Positions 8,057 through 15,193 of a stretch of DNA of 32,307 nucleotides are shown here, piece by piece (the stretch's first letter is position 1; the number at the start of each line of letters is the position of its first letter). The stretch is taken from contig CALXQP010000014.1 in assembly GCA_944390695.1 (NCBI GenBank), positions 1 to 32,307 on the forward strand, read 5' to 3'. The translations under genes were made by a program, and so were the position numbers. The notes beneath the pieces are model-generated. The model was not told the DNA's origin. It did not search any database and was given only the letters and a program-made list of their open reading frames with translations. Origin of the DNA: an uncultured Clostridia bacterium. GTDB taxonomy: Bacteria; Bacillota; Clostridia; TANB77; CAG-508.

Positions 8057-8353
8057 TTATTCTGTTTCTTCTGTAACATCTACATATATTGCTTCTTCAC
8101 CTTCTGATTCTGCTGGATTATCTAGCCCTTCTGGTTCTTCCGGGCTTTCTAGATCTTCTGGTGATTCCTGACCCTCTACCATTTCTTCATTATTTTTATT
8201 ATTTTCTGTAAGTGTTGTATTATTTTCATTTTTTATATTTTTAAAAAAATCTGCATTTACAAATATCATCGCAACTGCTACCCCTGCTATTATAAGCAAA
8301 ATTGCAATAGTTAAAATTAGTTGTAATGGCGTCATTCCTGCTTCTTTTTTCAT
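8057..8353 (-). CDS. Pilin-like protein with class III signal-like N-terminus and acidic tail
   Basis: 98 residues from the ATG at 8353; a GTG nine bases upstream is too close to the GAAAGGA site. A six-residue basic leader MKKEAG is followed by MTPLQLILTIAILLIIAG, resembling a type IV prepilin cleavage site (G then M/F-T-x-x-E), with Gln instead of Glu at +5. The hydrophobic helix (about residues 7-33) is followed by a low-complexity region rich in E, S, P, D and N repeats and no cysteine. There is no globular pilin head, so it may be a minor pseudopilin or simply a single-pass protein with a disordered acidic exterior. The adjacent downstream gene looks like a prepilin peptidase. No other pilus genes are in the window. 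Confidence 0.65.
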   Translation of the reverse strand: MKKEAGMTPLQLILTIAILLIIAGVAVAMIFVNADFFKNIKNENNTTLTENNKNNEEMVEGQESPEDLESPEEPEGLDNPAESEGEEAIYVDVTEETE

Positions 8354-8481
8354 GTTTAGCACATTCCTTTCTCATCAATAATTTGTTAAAAATTTTTTAT
8401 TATTTAGATTTTTTTCTTTATTTATTATGTTTATATTTTATCATTTTTAGTTAAAAAATCAATAGATTTTTGTCAATTTTT

Positions 8482-8511
8482 TGTATATTTTTTCATTTAA
8501 GTGGAATACTG
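8482..8511 (+). promoter_or_regulatory. Possible sigma-G promoter of the spoVA operon
   Basis: TGTATA (8482-8487), 17 nt, then AATACTG (8505-8511) approximates the sigma-G consensus TGAATA/CATACTA, about 30 nt before the spoVAC start. spoVA operons are sigma-G dependent in Bacillus. The fit is imperfect, so this is tentative. Confidence 0.4.
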
Positions 8512-8540
8512 TTTATAGTAAATTTTTTAGGAGGTTAAAT

Positions 8541-9005
8541 ATGAAACCATTAGATTCAAAAAAAGATTATCAAGATTATGTTAATAAAAAATCACCTAAT
8601 TCTCCTATCTTAAAAAATTGTTTTAATGCTTTTTGGGTTGGTGGACTAATTTGCTCAATTGGCCAAATAATAATGGAAGTTTGCAAAAGCCGTGGTCTTA
8701 CTCAAGAGATTTCTGGTACAATTGTTTCTATTATTTTGATTGCAATTAGTGCTTTTTTAACTGGTTTAAATATTTTTAATAAAATTGGTAAATTTGCTGG
8801 GGCTGGCTCTTTAGTTCCTATAACAGGTTTTGCAAATTCGATTGTTTCACCTGCTATGGAATATAAATCTGAAGGATATGTTATGGGTGTTGGTGGAAAA
8901 ATGTTTACTGTTGCAGGTCCTGTACTTGTTTTCGGTATATCTACTTCTATAATTGTTGGACTTGTTTATCTAATTTTTAACACTCAAGCCATAACTTTAA
9001 TTTAA
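8541..9005 (+). CDS. spoVAC: Stage V sporulation protein AC
   Basis: A 154-residue integral membrane subunit of the SpoVA channel that moves dipicolinic acid with Ca2+ into the forespore during sporulation and out during germination. About four to five hydrophobic segments carry the family motif FWVGGLICSIGQ, then GKFAGAGSLVPITGFANS and a KSEGYVMGVGGKMF region. The ATG at 8541 sits 6 nt after AGGAGG; an upstream in-frame start at 8481 has no such site and would add 20 residues. It is first of three genes in the usual C-D-E order. In Bacillus, SpoVAC behaves as a mechanosensitive channel. Confidence 0.95.
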   Translation: MKPLDSKKDYQDYVNKKSPNSPILKNCFNAFWVGGLICSIGQIIMEVCKSRGLTQEISGTIVSIILIAISAFLTGLNIFNKIGKFAGAGSLVPITGFANSIVSPAMEYKSEGYVMGVGGKMFTVAGPVLVFGISTSIIVGLVYLIFNTQAITLI

Positions 9006-9037
9006 AATAAATAATATTAAAAGAAAGGAAAATTTTT

Positions 9038-10039
9038 ATGCAAAAATTAGGAAAACAAACCGTAAAATTTGAAACACCTCCAACTATTTTAGAAGTTGCC
9101 TCAATTGTAGGTCCAAAAGAAGCAAATGGACCACTTGCAAAATATTTTGACCAATGTTTAGAAGACGAGTTCTGGGGTGAAAAAACTTGGGAAAAATCTG
9201 AAAGTAAAATAATAAAAGAAACTGTTAATATGGCAATATCTAAATCTGGAGTTGCTAGTACTGATATAGAATATTGTTTTGCAGGAGATTTATTAAATCA
9301 ATGTATTTCATCTAGTTTTGGTCTTAGAGAATTAAATATACCTTTTCTAGGAATATTTGGTGCATGTTCTACATTTGTTGAAGGCCTTAGTCTTGGTGCA
9401 ATTATGATAGAAGCTTGTGCTCAAAATGTATTATGTGCTGCTTCAAGTCATTTCTGTAGTGCTGAAAAACAATTTAGATTCCCTCTTGAACTAGGAAATC
9501 AACGTCCTCAGACATCTCAGTGGACAGTTACAGGAAGTGGTGCAGCAATTTTGTCAAAATCAGGTGAAGGACCTTATATTACACATATTACATCAGGAAA
9601 AATCGTAGATATGGGCATTAAAGATGCAAATAATATGGGTGCAGCTATGGCACCAGCGGCATTAGATACTCTAATTTCTCATTTTAAAGATACAGGTCGA
9701 AGCCCAAATTATTATGATGCAATCATCACTGGCGATTTGGGACATGTTGGTAAAGAAATTTTAATTGAACTCGCTCAAGATAAAGGATTTAATATTAAAT
9801 CTAATTATAATGATTGTGGTGTTTTAATTTTTGATAAAGAAAAACAAGATACTCATTCTGGCGGTAGTGGTTGTGGATGTTGTGCCACTGTATTTTCAGG
9901 ATACTTTTTCAAACAACTTAAAGATAAAAAAATAAAAAGATTATTATTAATTGCTACTGGTGCATTAACAAATTCTACTTCTACTCAACAAGGTGAATCT
10001 ATTCCAGGAATTGCACATGCAATTAGTATTGAAATATAA
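9038..10039 (+). CDS. spoVAD: Stage V sporulation protein AD
   Basis: A 333-residue cytoplasmic-face subunit of the SpoVA complex with a thiolase-like fold that binds Ca-dipicolinate in Bacillus. Visible family features are the N-terminal FETPPTILEVASIVGPKE..GPL, GIFGACSTFVEGL (about residues 108-120), SSHFCSAEKQFRFPLELG, GSGAAILS and GGSGCGCCATVFSGY near the C-terminus. The length is normal for the family. It lies 32 bp after spoVAC with an AAAGAAAGGA ribosome binding site and 18 bp before spoVAE. Confidence 0.97.
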   Translation: MQKLGKQTVKFETPPTILEVASIVGPKEANGPLAKYFDQCLEDEFWGEKTWEKSESKIIKETVNMAISKSGVASTDIEYCFAGDLLNQCISSSFGLRELNIPFLGIFGACSTFVEGLSLGAIMIEACAQNVLCAASSHFCSAEKQFRFPLELGNQRPQTSQWTVTGSGAAILSKSGEGPYITHITSGKIVDMGIKDANNMGAAMAPAALDTLISHFKDTGRSPNYYDAIITGDLGHVGKEILIELAQDKGFNIKSNYNDCGVLIFDKEKQDTHSGGSGCGCCATVFSGYFFKQLKDKKIKRLLLIATGALTNSTSTQQGESIPGIAHAISIEI

Positions 10040-10057
10040 TCTAGAAAGGAATACTAT

Positions 10058-10444
10058 ATGGATTGGTTACAAAATATTTCATGGATGGCATTATTAAAAT
10101 GCTTTATTGCAGGTGGATTAATTTGTGTTATTGGTCAAATTTTAATTGATAAAACAAAACTTACTCCTGCTAGAATTTTAGTTGTATTCGTTACAACTGG
10201 AGCTATTTTAGGAGGTCTAGGTATTTACAAATATCTAGTTGACTTCGCAGGTGCAGGTGCTACAGTTCCTTTAACTGGATTTGGATATAATCTGGCAAAA
10301 GGTGCAATTCAAGCTGTTCAAGAACATGGCATAATCGGTGCTTTTACTGGTGGAGTTACTGCCTCTGCTGGTGGTATTGCAGCTGCTGTATTTTTCGGAT
10401 ATATAGCTTCACTTATTTCTAAACCCAAAATGAAAAAAGAATAA
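10058..10444 (+). CDS. spoVAE: Stage V sporulation protein AE (AEb type)
   Basis: A 128-residue membrane protein completing the SpoVA-CDE channel. It shares ancestry with SpoVAC, visible in parallel motifs FIAGGLICVIGQ and VDFAGAGATVPLTGFGYNLAKG. Four hydrophobic segments and a short basic tail (KPKMKKE) are present. No separate SpoVAEa gene is seen. I find no strong terminator directly after it; a perfect-consensus promoter for an antisense RNA begins 14 nt past the stop. Confidence 0.95.
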   Translation: MDWLQNISWMALLKCFIAGGLICVIGQILIDKTKLTPARILVVFVTTGAILGGLGIYKYLVDFAGAGATVPLTGFGYNLAKGAIQAVQEHGIIGAFTGGVTASAGGIAAAVFFGYIASLISKPKMKKE

Positions 10445-10457
10445 AGTTGAATATGAT

Positions 10458-10486
10458 TTGACAAAATAAAAAAATGATTGTATAAT
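10458..10486 (+). promoter_or_regulatory. Consensus promoter of the antitoxin RNA
   Basis: TTGACA (10458-10463), exactly 17 nt, TATAAT (10481-10486): a perfect vegetative consensus reading rightward. Transcription should begin near 10493, at ATAGAAAATGAGA, the same 13 nt that start the opposing toxin mRNA. Confidence 0.9.
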
Positions 10487-10492
10487 AATGAT

Positions 10493-10580
10493 AGAAAATG
10501 AGAGCCACAGAAATGTATGCTACCATATAATTTATACGATAAAACACCACAAAGCTTGGCAGAGCAAATGTGGTGCTTTT
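10493..10580 (+). ncRNA. Putative antisense RNA antitoxin of a type I system
   Basis: The predicted transcript of about 88 nt runs from the consensus promoter to the shared terminator and has no convincing reading frame. It is complementary to the toxin mRNA in two places: the terminator hairpin (10541-10580), by overlap, and CTACCATATA (10520-10529), which repeats 10689-10698 and so can pair with the toxin start-codon region. CACAG and TGTATG near its 5' end also recur in the toxin leader. This is the architecture of the Fst/par locus of plasmid pAD1. It is inference from sequence. Confidence 0.7.
10545..10575. terminator. Bidirectional terminator shared by toxin mRNA and antisense RNA
   Basis: CACCACA (10545-10551) pairs with TGTGGTG (10569-10575), with an inner GCT/AGC, and T-rich tails occur on both strands (CTTTTATT to the right, TTTTATCG on the minus strand). 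It lies between the toxin stop codon and the antisense body. Confidence 0.8.
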
Positions 10581-10581
10581 A

Positions 10582-10695
10582 TTATTTGCTCAAAATTACT
10601 ACTATTGCAATAATCAAGGCAAATGCTATAATAGTCATTCCTACAAAACCGTAGAAAAGTAAGTATATTATCATTAACATAGTTTGTTCTACCAT
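10582..10695 (-). CDS. Small hydrophobic peptide, putative type I toxin (37 aa)
   Basis: The 37-codon frame begins MVEQTMLMIIYLLFYGFV and ends in VVILSK. It is a short polar start, one long transmembrane helix and a single terminal lysine, the usual form of Fst, TxpA and holin-like type I toxins that damage the membrane when overproduced. A strong GGAGG site lies 9 nt before the ATG. UACCAC further upstream in the leader can pair with GUGGUG beside it, which would hide the site. It has its own promoter (10781-10809) and a roughly 80-nt leader. Longer overlapping frames in this region are out of frame with this signal. No family match could be run. Confidence 0.72.
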   Translation of the reverse strand: MVEQTMLMIIYLLFYGFVGMTIIAFALIIAIVVILSK

Positions 10696-10780
10696 ATAGC
10701 ACCACCTCCATTCCCACAGTAAAACCGTGTATGTAAAGTGGTAGCACTCACACTGCTTATTCTCATTTTCTATATTTAGT

Positions 10781-10809
10781 AGTATAGCATATTAATTTAT
10801 AAAAATCAA
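10781..10809 (-). promoter_or_regulatory. Extended -10 promoter of the toxin mRNA
   Basis: On the minus strand: TTGATT (10804-10809), 17 nt, TATACT (10781-10786), preceded by TGC (TGnTATACT, an extended -10). The transcript should start near 10774 with ATAGAAAATGAGA, matching the antisense RNA 5' end. Confidence 0.8.
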
Positions 10810-10867
10810 TGTTTAAGAACATTTAATAACAAAATCAAGAGCCATCCCAAAATGCAAGCAATTTATT

Positions 10868-12367
10868 TTATTTTTTCTCTATCTCTTTTAAAATAACATC
10901 ATGTGCACTACCTTCTTCTATACTTACACTAGAAACAAGAGTTAATCTTGCTTTTTCATGTAATTCTGGAATAGTAATTGCACCACAATTGCACATAGTA
11001 GACTTAATTTTAGCAACAGTAATCGCCAAATTATCTTTCAAATGACCAGCATAAGGAATATATGAGTCAACACCCTCTTCAAAAGAAAGTTTTTTATCTC
11101 CTCCCATATCATATCTTTGCCAATTTCTAGCTCTATTTGAGCCTTCTCCCCAATATTCTTTTACATAATTATTATTAATTTTTACAACTCTAGTTGGACT
11201 CTCATCAAAACGAGCAAAATATCTACCCATCATTACAAAATCAGCGCCTAAAGCTAAAGCAATAGTTATATGATGGTCATGGACAATACCTCCATCTGAA
11301 CAAATTGGAATATATACACCAGTCTCTTTAAAATAATCATCACGAGCCTGTACAACATCAATTAATGCACTAGCTTGTCCTCTACCTATACCCTTTGTTT
11401 CTCTAGTTATGCAAATTGATCCTCCACCAACACCAACTTTAATAAAATCAGCTCCAGCATCTGCTAAATATCTAAATCCATCTTTATCAACAACATTACC
11501 TGCACCAATTTTTACAGAATCACCATATTTTTCTCTTACATATTTAATTGTATTTTTTTGCCACACTGAATATCCATCTGATGAATCTATACAAAGCACA
11601 TCTACTCCTGCGTCAACTAATGCAGGAATTCTTTCTTCATAATCTCTAGTATTAACTCCTGCACCTACTACAAAGCTTTTATTTGAATCTACTAATGAAT
11701 TTGGATTATGTTTTCTTTCTTCATAATCTTTTCTAAATACTAAAAATTTTAGATTTCCTTTTTTGTCCAATATTGGTAAACATTCTTTTTTATACTCCCA
11801 AATAATATCATTAGCTTCTGAAAGAGTTAAACCTTCTTCTGCCCAAATAACTTTCTCTTTAGGAGTCATAAAATCATCTATTGGAGCATTCATGTCATCT
11901 CTAGAAATTCTATAATCTTTGTCTGTAACTAATCCTAAGAATTTTCCATTGGCTGTTCCATCTTCTGTTATCATTACTGTTGAATGTCCAGTTTTCTCCA
12001 CTAATTTAATAACTTCTTGCAAAGTTGTTCCACTTTTTACATTAGAATCGCTTATAACAAAACCTGCCTTATGTTTTTTTACATGATAAACCATCTGTGC
12101 TTGTGACTCTATAGATTGAGAGCCATATATAAATGCTATTCCACCTTCTCTTGCAAGTGCAATCCCCATCTCTTCTCCTGATACTGATTGCATAATTGCA
12201 GAAACCATAGGCACATTTGCTGTAATTTTAGGTTCTTCTCCTTTTTTAAATTTTACAATTGGAGTTTTTAATGATACATTTGCAGGAATACATCTTTCAT
12301 CTGTTAAATTTGGTATTAATAAAAATTCATTAAATGTTCTTGAAACATCTTCAAATATTATTGCCAT
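10868..12367 (-). CDS. guaB: IMP dehydrogenase
   Basis: A 499-residue NAD-dependent enzyme oxidising IMP to XMP, the committed step of GMP synthesis. The TIM barrel is split by a CBS pair (about residues 95-215, including [21 protein letters not shown]). The active-site loop [20 protein letters not shown] carries the catalytic Cys. [29 protein letters not shown] and the flap region [19 protein letters not shown] follow. SICITRE rather than SICTTR, and the long insertions, match the alternative IMPDH type common in Clostridia. The C-terminal [14 protein letters not shown] is also typical of that type. No guaA is adjacent. A possible type I toxin locus lies just downstream. Confidence 0.95.
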   Translation of the reverse strand: MAIIFEDVSRTFNEFLLIPNLTDERCIPANVSLKTPIVKFKKGEEPKITANVPMVSAIMQSVSGEEMGIALAREGGIAFIYGSQSIESQAQMVYHVKKHKAGFVISDSNVKSGTTLQEVIKLVEKTGHSTVMITEDGTANGKFLGLVTDKDYRISRDDMNAPIDDFMTPKEKVIWAEEGLTLSEANDIIWEYKKECLPILDKKGNLKFLVFRKDYEERKHNPNSLVDSNKSFVVGAGVNTRDYEERIPALVDAGVDVLCIDSSDGYSVWQKNTIKYVREKYGDSVKIGAGNVVDKDGFRYLADAGADFIKVGVGGGSICITRETKGIGRGQASALIDVVQARDDYFKETGVYIPICSDGGIVHDHHITIALALGADFVMMGRYFARFDESPTRVVKINNNYVKEYWGEGSNRARNWQRYDMGGDKKLSFEEGVDSYIPYAGHLKDNLAITVAKIKSTMCNCGAITIPELHEKARLTLVSSVSIEEGSAHDVILKEIEKK

Positions 12368-12412
12368 TTTACATTTTCCTTTCTCTTTTTTTATTTATTA
12401 TTAAATATTTTA

Positions 12413-13006
12413 CTAAATTTTCTGTAGTTTTTTGATTATATCATAAATATGGTACCAACTGTATGCAGTAATAATGTTTTCACCATTTACATGTTTATTA
12501 TATTGACAATCAAATTTTATAACTTTTATCTTTTTCGAAATATTTTGTATATTTTGTGGACTATCTTCAATCATCACATCAACTTTATTTTTTATACATT
12601 GTTCTAATTTTTCTTCACTACTTGCAAAAATTAATTTATCATATTTTATATTATGTTTTTTTAGCCACTCTATTGTAATCTCTTGCTCTTTCCCAAGATA
12701 TTCTTTTGGAATTCCATATCCATTTCTTGCTGTTATAAAATAAATTCTATTATTTTCTTGAATTAATTTTTCAATAACTTCCCCAGCAAATTCCCTTGGC
12801 TCACTATTTTTAAAATAACTGATTATATATCTATTCCAAAATTTTATGACTTGTTCTTCTGACCAATTAAACATTTTCGTTTCATCATATTCATTAACAT
12901 TAATTTGTATAGGCCAATTTTCTTCTACACTCATTTTAGTTCCATAAACTATCATTTTTTCTTCCATATATGTTAATACACCATCTATATCTATTCCAAT
13001 ATTCAT
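12413..13006 (-). CDS. HAD-superfamily 5'-nucleotidase-like protein
   Basis: 197 residues. The HAD motif I is GIDIDGVLT at the N-terminus, motif II lies in YFITARNG (about residues 92-99), and motif III/IV in MIEDSPQNIQ (about 140-149). The overall plan resembles the 5'(3')-deoxyribonucleotidase / NT5C-like family (PF06941 type), which dephosphorylates nucleoside monophosphates. The substrate is not determinable here, but an adjoining guaB makes a purine nucleotide role thinkable. GTAGGTGG precedes the ATG. Confidence 0.75.
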   Translation of the reverse strand: MNIGIDIDGVLTYMEEKMIVYGTKMSVEENWPIQINVNEYDETKMFNWSEEQVIKFWNRYIISYFKNSEPREFAGEVIEKLIQENNRIYFITARNGYGIPKEYLGKEQEITIEWLKKHNIKYDKLIFASSEEKLEQCIKNKVDVMIEDSPQNIQNISKKIKVIKFDCQYNKHVNGENIITAYSWYHIYDIIKKLQKI

Positions 13007-13103
13007 AATTCCACCTACTTAATTAAAAAAATCGTTTCTCATACTTTATAAATCTGTAGAAACAATTTGACACATCTTTATTTTATACTGATTTTAAAAA
13101 CCG

Positions 13104-13144
13104 AAAAAGTCCTTATCTTGAACTTATTTGTTCAAAACAAAGAC
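13104..13144 (-). terminator. Terminator of the infC-rpmI-rplT operon
   Basis: GTCTTTGTTTTGAAC pairs with GTTCAAGATAAGGAC over 15 positions using a few G-U pairs (arms 13130-13144 and 13109-13123), followed in minus-strand RNA by U5. It lies 25 nt after the rplT stop. Confidence 0.85.
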
Positions 13145-13168
13145 CTCCTCTCTATTTTATATTTTTTA

Positions 13169-13519
13169 CTATGCTTTTTTAGCTATTTCAGCTATTTCTG
13201 TAAATGCTTTTGGATCACTTACAGCTACTTCTGCTAACATTTTTCTATTTATTGTTACATTAGCTTTTTTTAATCCAGCCATTAATTTGCTGTATGTAAT
13301 TCCATTCATTCTTGCAGCTGCATTTATTCTTGTTATCCATAATTTTCTAAAATTACTCTTTTTATCTTTTCTTCCAACATAAGCATATGATAAAGATTTT
13401 AATACTGCTTGATTTGCATTTCTAAATCTATAATGTTTTGCACCATAATATCCTTTTGCTTGTTTTAATACTTTTTTATGTCTTGCTCTTGTTGTCATTG
13501 CTGATTTTACTCTTGCCAT
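13169..13519 (-). CDS. rplT: 50S ribosomal protein L20
   Basis: 116 residues, full length. It is a highly basic early assembly protein of the large subunit. It begins [19 protein letters not shown] and contains [20 protein letters not shown] and the [18 protein letters not shown] globular part. In Bacillus, L20 also binds the operon leader to repress infC-rpmI-rplT, and a leader with attenuator features is present upstream here. It is the last gene of the operon. Confidence 0.98.
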   Translation of the reverse strand: MARVKSAMTTRARHKKVLKQAKGYYGAKHYRFRNANQAVLKSLSYAYVGRKDKKSNFRKLWITRINAAARMNGITYSKLMAGLKKANVTINRKMLAEVAVSDPKAFTEIAEIAKKA

Positions 13520-13545
13520 TTAATTTCCCTCCCTAACTTTTTTTA

Positions 13546-13749
13546 TTAGTTACCATATGGTAATAATTTTTTAATTGTATTTTCACATGATTTATCTGCA
13601 TATGCTCCTGGGCGTCTGCTTGATAATTTTTGTCTTTTTGTTTTATTTGCTAATAAATGTCTTCTATTAGCTGTTGTTCTTTTTACTTTTCCTGTTGCTG
13701 TTAAAGAATATCTTTTCTTTGCAGCTTTGTTTGTTTTTAATTTTGGCAT
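13546..13749 (-). CDS. rpmI: 50S ribosomal protein L35
   Basis: 67 residues, typical length. It begins [14 protein letters not shown], with the family segment [18 protein letters not shown], and ends in KKLLPYGN. It lies in the standard infC-rpmI-rplT order with gaps of 43 and 26 bp and a GAAAGGAG ribosome binding site. Confidence 0.98.
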   Translation of the reverse strand: MPKLKTNKAAKKRYSLTATGKVKRTTANRRHLLANKTKRQKLSSRRPGAYADKSCENTIKKLLPYGN

Positions 13750-13792
13750 AGCGTGTTCGCTCCTTTCAATTGTTTTTATTTATTTTAAGCTG

Positions 13793-14302
13793 TTATGCTT
13801 TTTTAGCTAGTATAATAAACATATTTTTACCTTCTAGTTTTGGCTTTTTCTCAACTACTGATATATCTGCTAATGCTTCTATAAATTGATTTAGAACTTC
13901 TTCTCCCATTTTTGTATTATTTAATTCTCTACCTCTAAATCTTACAGTAATTTTTACTTTATTACCATCTTCTAGAAACTTTCTTGCATTTCTTGACTTA
14001 AATCCAAAGTCATGTTCTTCAATATTTGGTGTTATCCTTAGTTCTTTAGTTTCTTGCACTTTTTGCTTTTTCTTAGCTTCTTTTTCTTTTTTTGATTGTT
14101 CAAATTTGTATTTTCCATAATTCATTATTTTACAAACTGGAACTTGTGAATTTGGTGATACTAATACCAAATCTAATTTTTTCTCTTCAGCTAATTCTAA
14201 TGCTCTTGCAATTGGAACCATTCCTAATTTTTCACCATTCTCATTGATTAACTGTACTTCCTTAGCTCTAATCTGACCATTTATAGGTAACTCTTGTTTT
14301 AT
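13793..14302 (-). CDS. infC: Translation initiation factor IF-3, probable AUA start
   Basis: 169 residues from an ATA codon at 14302. IF-3 binds the 30S subunit and checks start codon-initiator tRNA pairing. The N domain begins KQELPINGQIRAKEVQLI and continues VPIARALELAEEKKLDLVLVSP; the C domain includes EIRITPNIEEHDF-like ELRITPNIEEHDFGFK and VRFRGRE. A GTG at 14311 opens a slightly longer frame, but it overlaps the AGGAGG ribosome binding site itself. ATA lies 8 nt after AGGAGG and gives the conserved KQ-LPING start. Rare AUU/AUA-type starts in infC allow IF-3 to repress its own translation. Confidence 0.93.
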   Translation of the reverse strand: MKQELPINGQIRAKEVQLINENGEKLGMVPIARALELAEEKKLDLVLVSPNSQVPVCKIMNYGKYKFEQSKKEKEAKKKQKVQETKELRITPNIEEHDFGFKSRNARKFLEDGNKVKITVRFRGRELNNTKMGEEVLNQFIEALADISVVEKKPKLEGKNMFIILAKKA

Positions 14303-14361
14303 ATAAAACACCTCCTAGATTTTTTCATCTTTTTATAGATAGTTTCTGATTTTCTATATAT

Positions 14362-14475
14362 AAAAAAATTGACTTTGTTACAAGTCAATTCCACACAAAT
14401 ATAGATATATTATCTAAATTTTTCAACCTTTTTCCTCATATATAAGGTGAGAAGTGGATAACTTCTTCTTGTAAC
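14362..14475 (-). promoter_or_regulatory. infC leader attenuator (L20-leader type)
   Basis: In minus-strand RNA the leader has a terminator: AATTGACTT/AAGTCAATT (arms 14382-14390 and 14367-14375) with loop GTAACA and then a U-run. About 80 nt earlier, GUUACAAG (14468-14475) is an exact complement of CUUGUAAC inside that hairpin, so an alternative antiterminator can form. This layout fits the L20-responsive leader of infC operons. A covariance-model search was not possible. Confidence 0.72.
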
Positions 14476-14482
14476 GAATTCT

Positions 14483-14511
14483 ATTATATATTGTTTTACC
14501 AAATTTGTCAA
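14483..14511 (-). promoter_or_regulatory. Promoter of infC-rpmI-rplT
   Basis: On the minus strand TTGACA (14506-14511), 17 nt and TATAAT (14483-14488) form a perfect vegetative consensus. It gives a leader of about 175 nt before infC. Repeat A locus 4 begins 22 nt upstream. Confidence 0.88.
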
Positions 14512-14533
14512 TACTTTTTCCAAATTTTTTGTT

Positions 14534-14629
14534 AATTTGGTGCCGGTTCTCTTTTTGCCTTTTTGCTTCTTTCTCGCTCGGCGGGCTGGTTTGTGCCATT
14601 TTGCTAATTTGGTGCCGGTTCTCTTTTTT
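14534..14629. repeat. Repeat family A, locus 4: two direct copies 72 nt apart
   Basis: Cores at 14534-14556 and 14606-14629, same orientation, again exactly 72 nt apart. The spacer keeps GCGGGCTGG and GCCATTTTGCTAATTTGG. A decayed TTGGTGCC (14635-14642) follows. The locus fills the space between the DUF1064 stop and the infC promoter. Confidence 0.93.
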
Positions 14630-14646
14630 CCCTTTTGGTGCCCTCG

Positions 14647-14997
14647 CTAAATTTCTTTTATTTTCATATTATATTTATCTTCAAAAACTTTTTTCTTTGC
14701 AATATATTCTTTTGTTTTAACACCTTTTACATCTACTACTTCATAAGTATTGTCTGAATTAAAAACAATAAAATCAGCTTTATATTTTAGGCCAGGTGCA
14801 AGCATAAATGTAGGTTGTAAGCAAAAACCATTTATTTCTTTAGCTTGTAGTCTAAATTTCAATTGACAATAATAATCAGCCTCTTTTTTGCTATCAAATG
14901 TATGACCATCAATAGATGTTTTATTTGCTCTATACTTAGTTTTCTTAATTTTTTTATTTGCAAAATTTTTGTAATCTTCTACGCTCCAATACTCCAT
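14647..14997 (-). CDS. DUF1064 family nuclease-like protein
   Basis: 116 residues. The core reads FDSKKEADYYCQLKFRLQA, then LKYKADFIVF and YEVVDVKGVKT, an arrangement of E, D and DxK consistent with a small PD-(D/E)XK nuclease fold. This matches DUF1064, a phage-associated group suggested to be Holliday-junction resolvase-like. Such genes usually sit in prophages, yet no phage genes adjoin, so this looks like an isolated relic or a domesticated copy. The AAAGGA site is a rather distant 11 nt before the ATG. The TAG stop is five bases past a decayed repeat A fragment. Confidence 0.78.
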   Translation of the reverse strand: MEYWSVEDYKNFANKKIKKTKYRANKTSIDGHTFDSKKEADYYCQLKFRLQAKEINGFCLQPTFMLAPGLKYKADFIVFNSDNTYEVVDVKGVKTKEYIAKKKVFEDKYNMKIKEI

Positions 14998-15151
14998 CTT
15001 TAGTCAAATCCTTTCGTGATTTCATATAAAAAGATTATATACTAAAAAAAATGAATGGTCAAGGAAAAATTTTCAAGTAAACATATTCCTAGGCTATTTA
15101 GGCTGCTTCTAATTCTCGCATTTAAAATTTTATACTACAAACAAAATAAAT

Positions 15152-15184
15152 AAAGATCTGTTATATTTTAATAACAGACCTTTT
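15152..15184 (-). terminator. Terminator after the GT51 transglycosylase gene
   Basis: TCTGTTAT (15157-15164) pairs with ATAACAGA (15171-15178), extended outward by AAAG/CTTT, with T-rich sequence beyond on the minus strand. It begins 10 nt past the stop codon. Confidence 0.75.
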
Positions 15185-15193
15185 CAATTTATA

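Noticed and set aside
10532-10747. 71-residue minus-strand reading frame
   Set aside because: It is in a different frame from the ribosome binding site and the hydrophobic 37-residue peptide, and has no family features.
14311-14311. GTG as the infC start
   Set aside because: It overlaps the AGGAGG Shine-Dalgarno sequence, while ATA at 14302 is correctly spaced and gives the conserved N-terminus.
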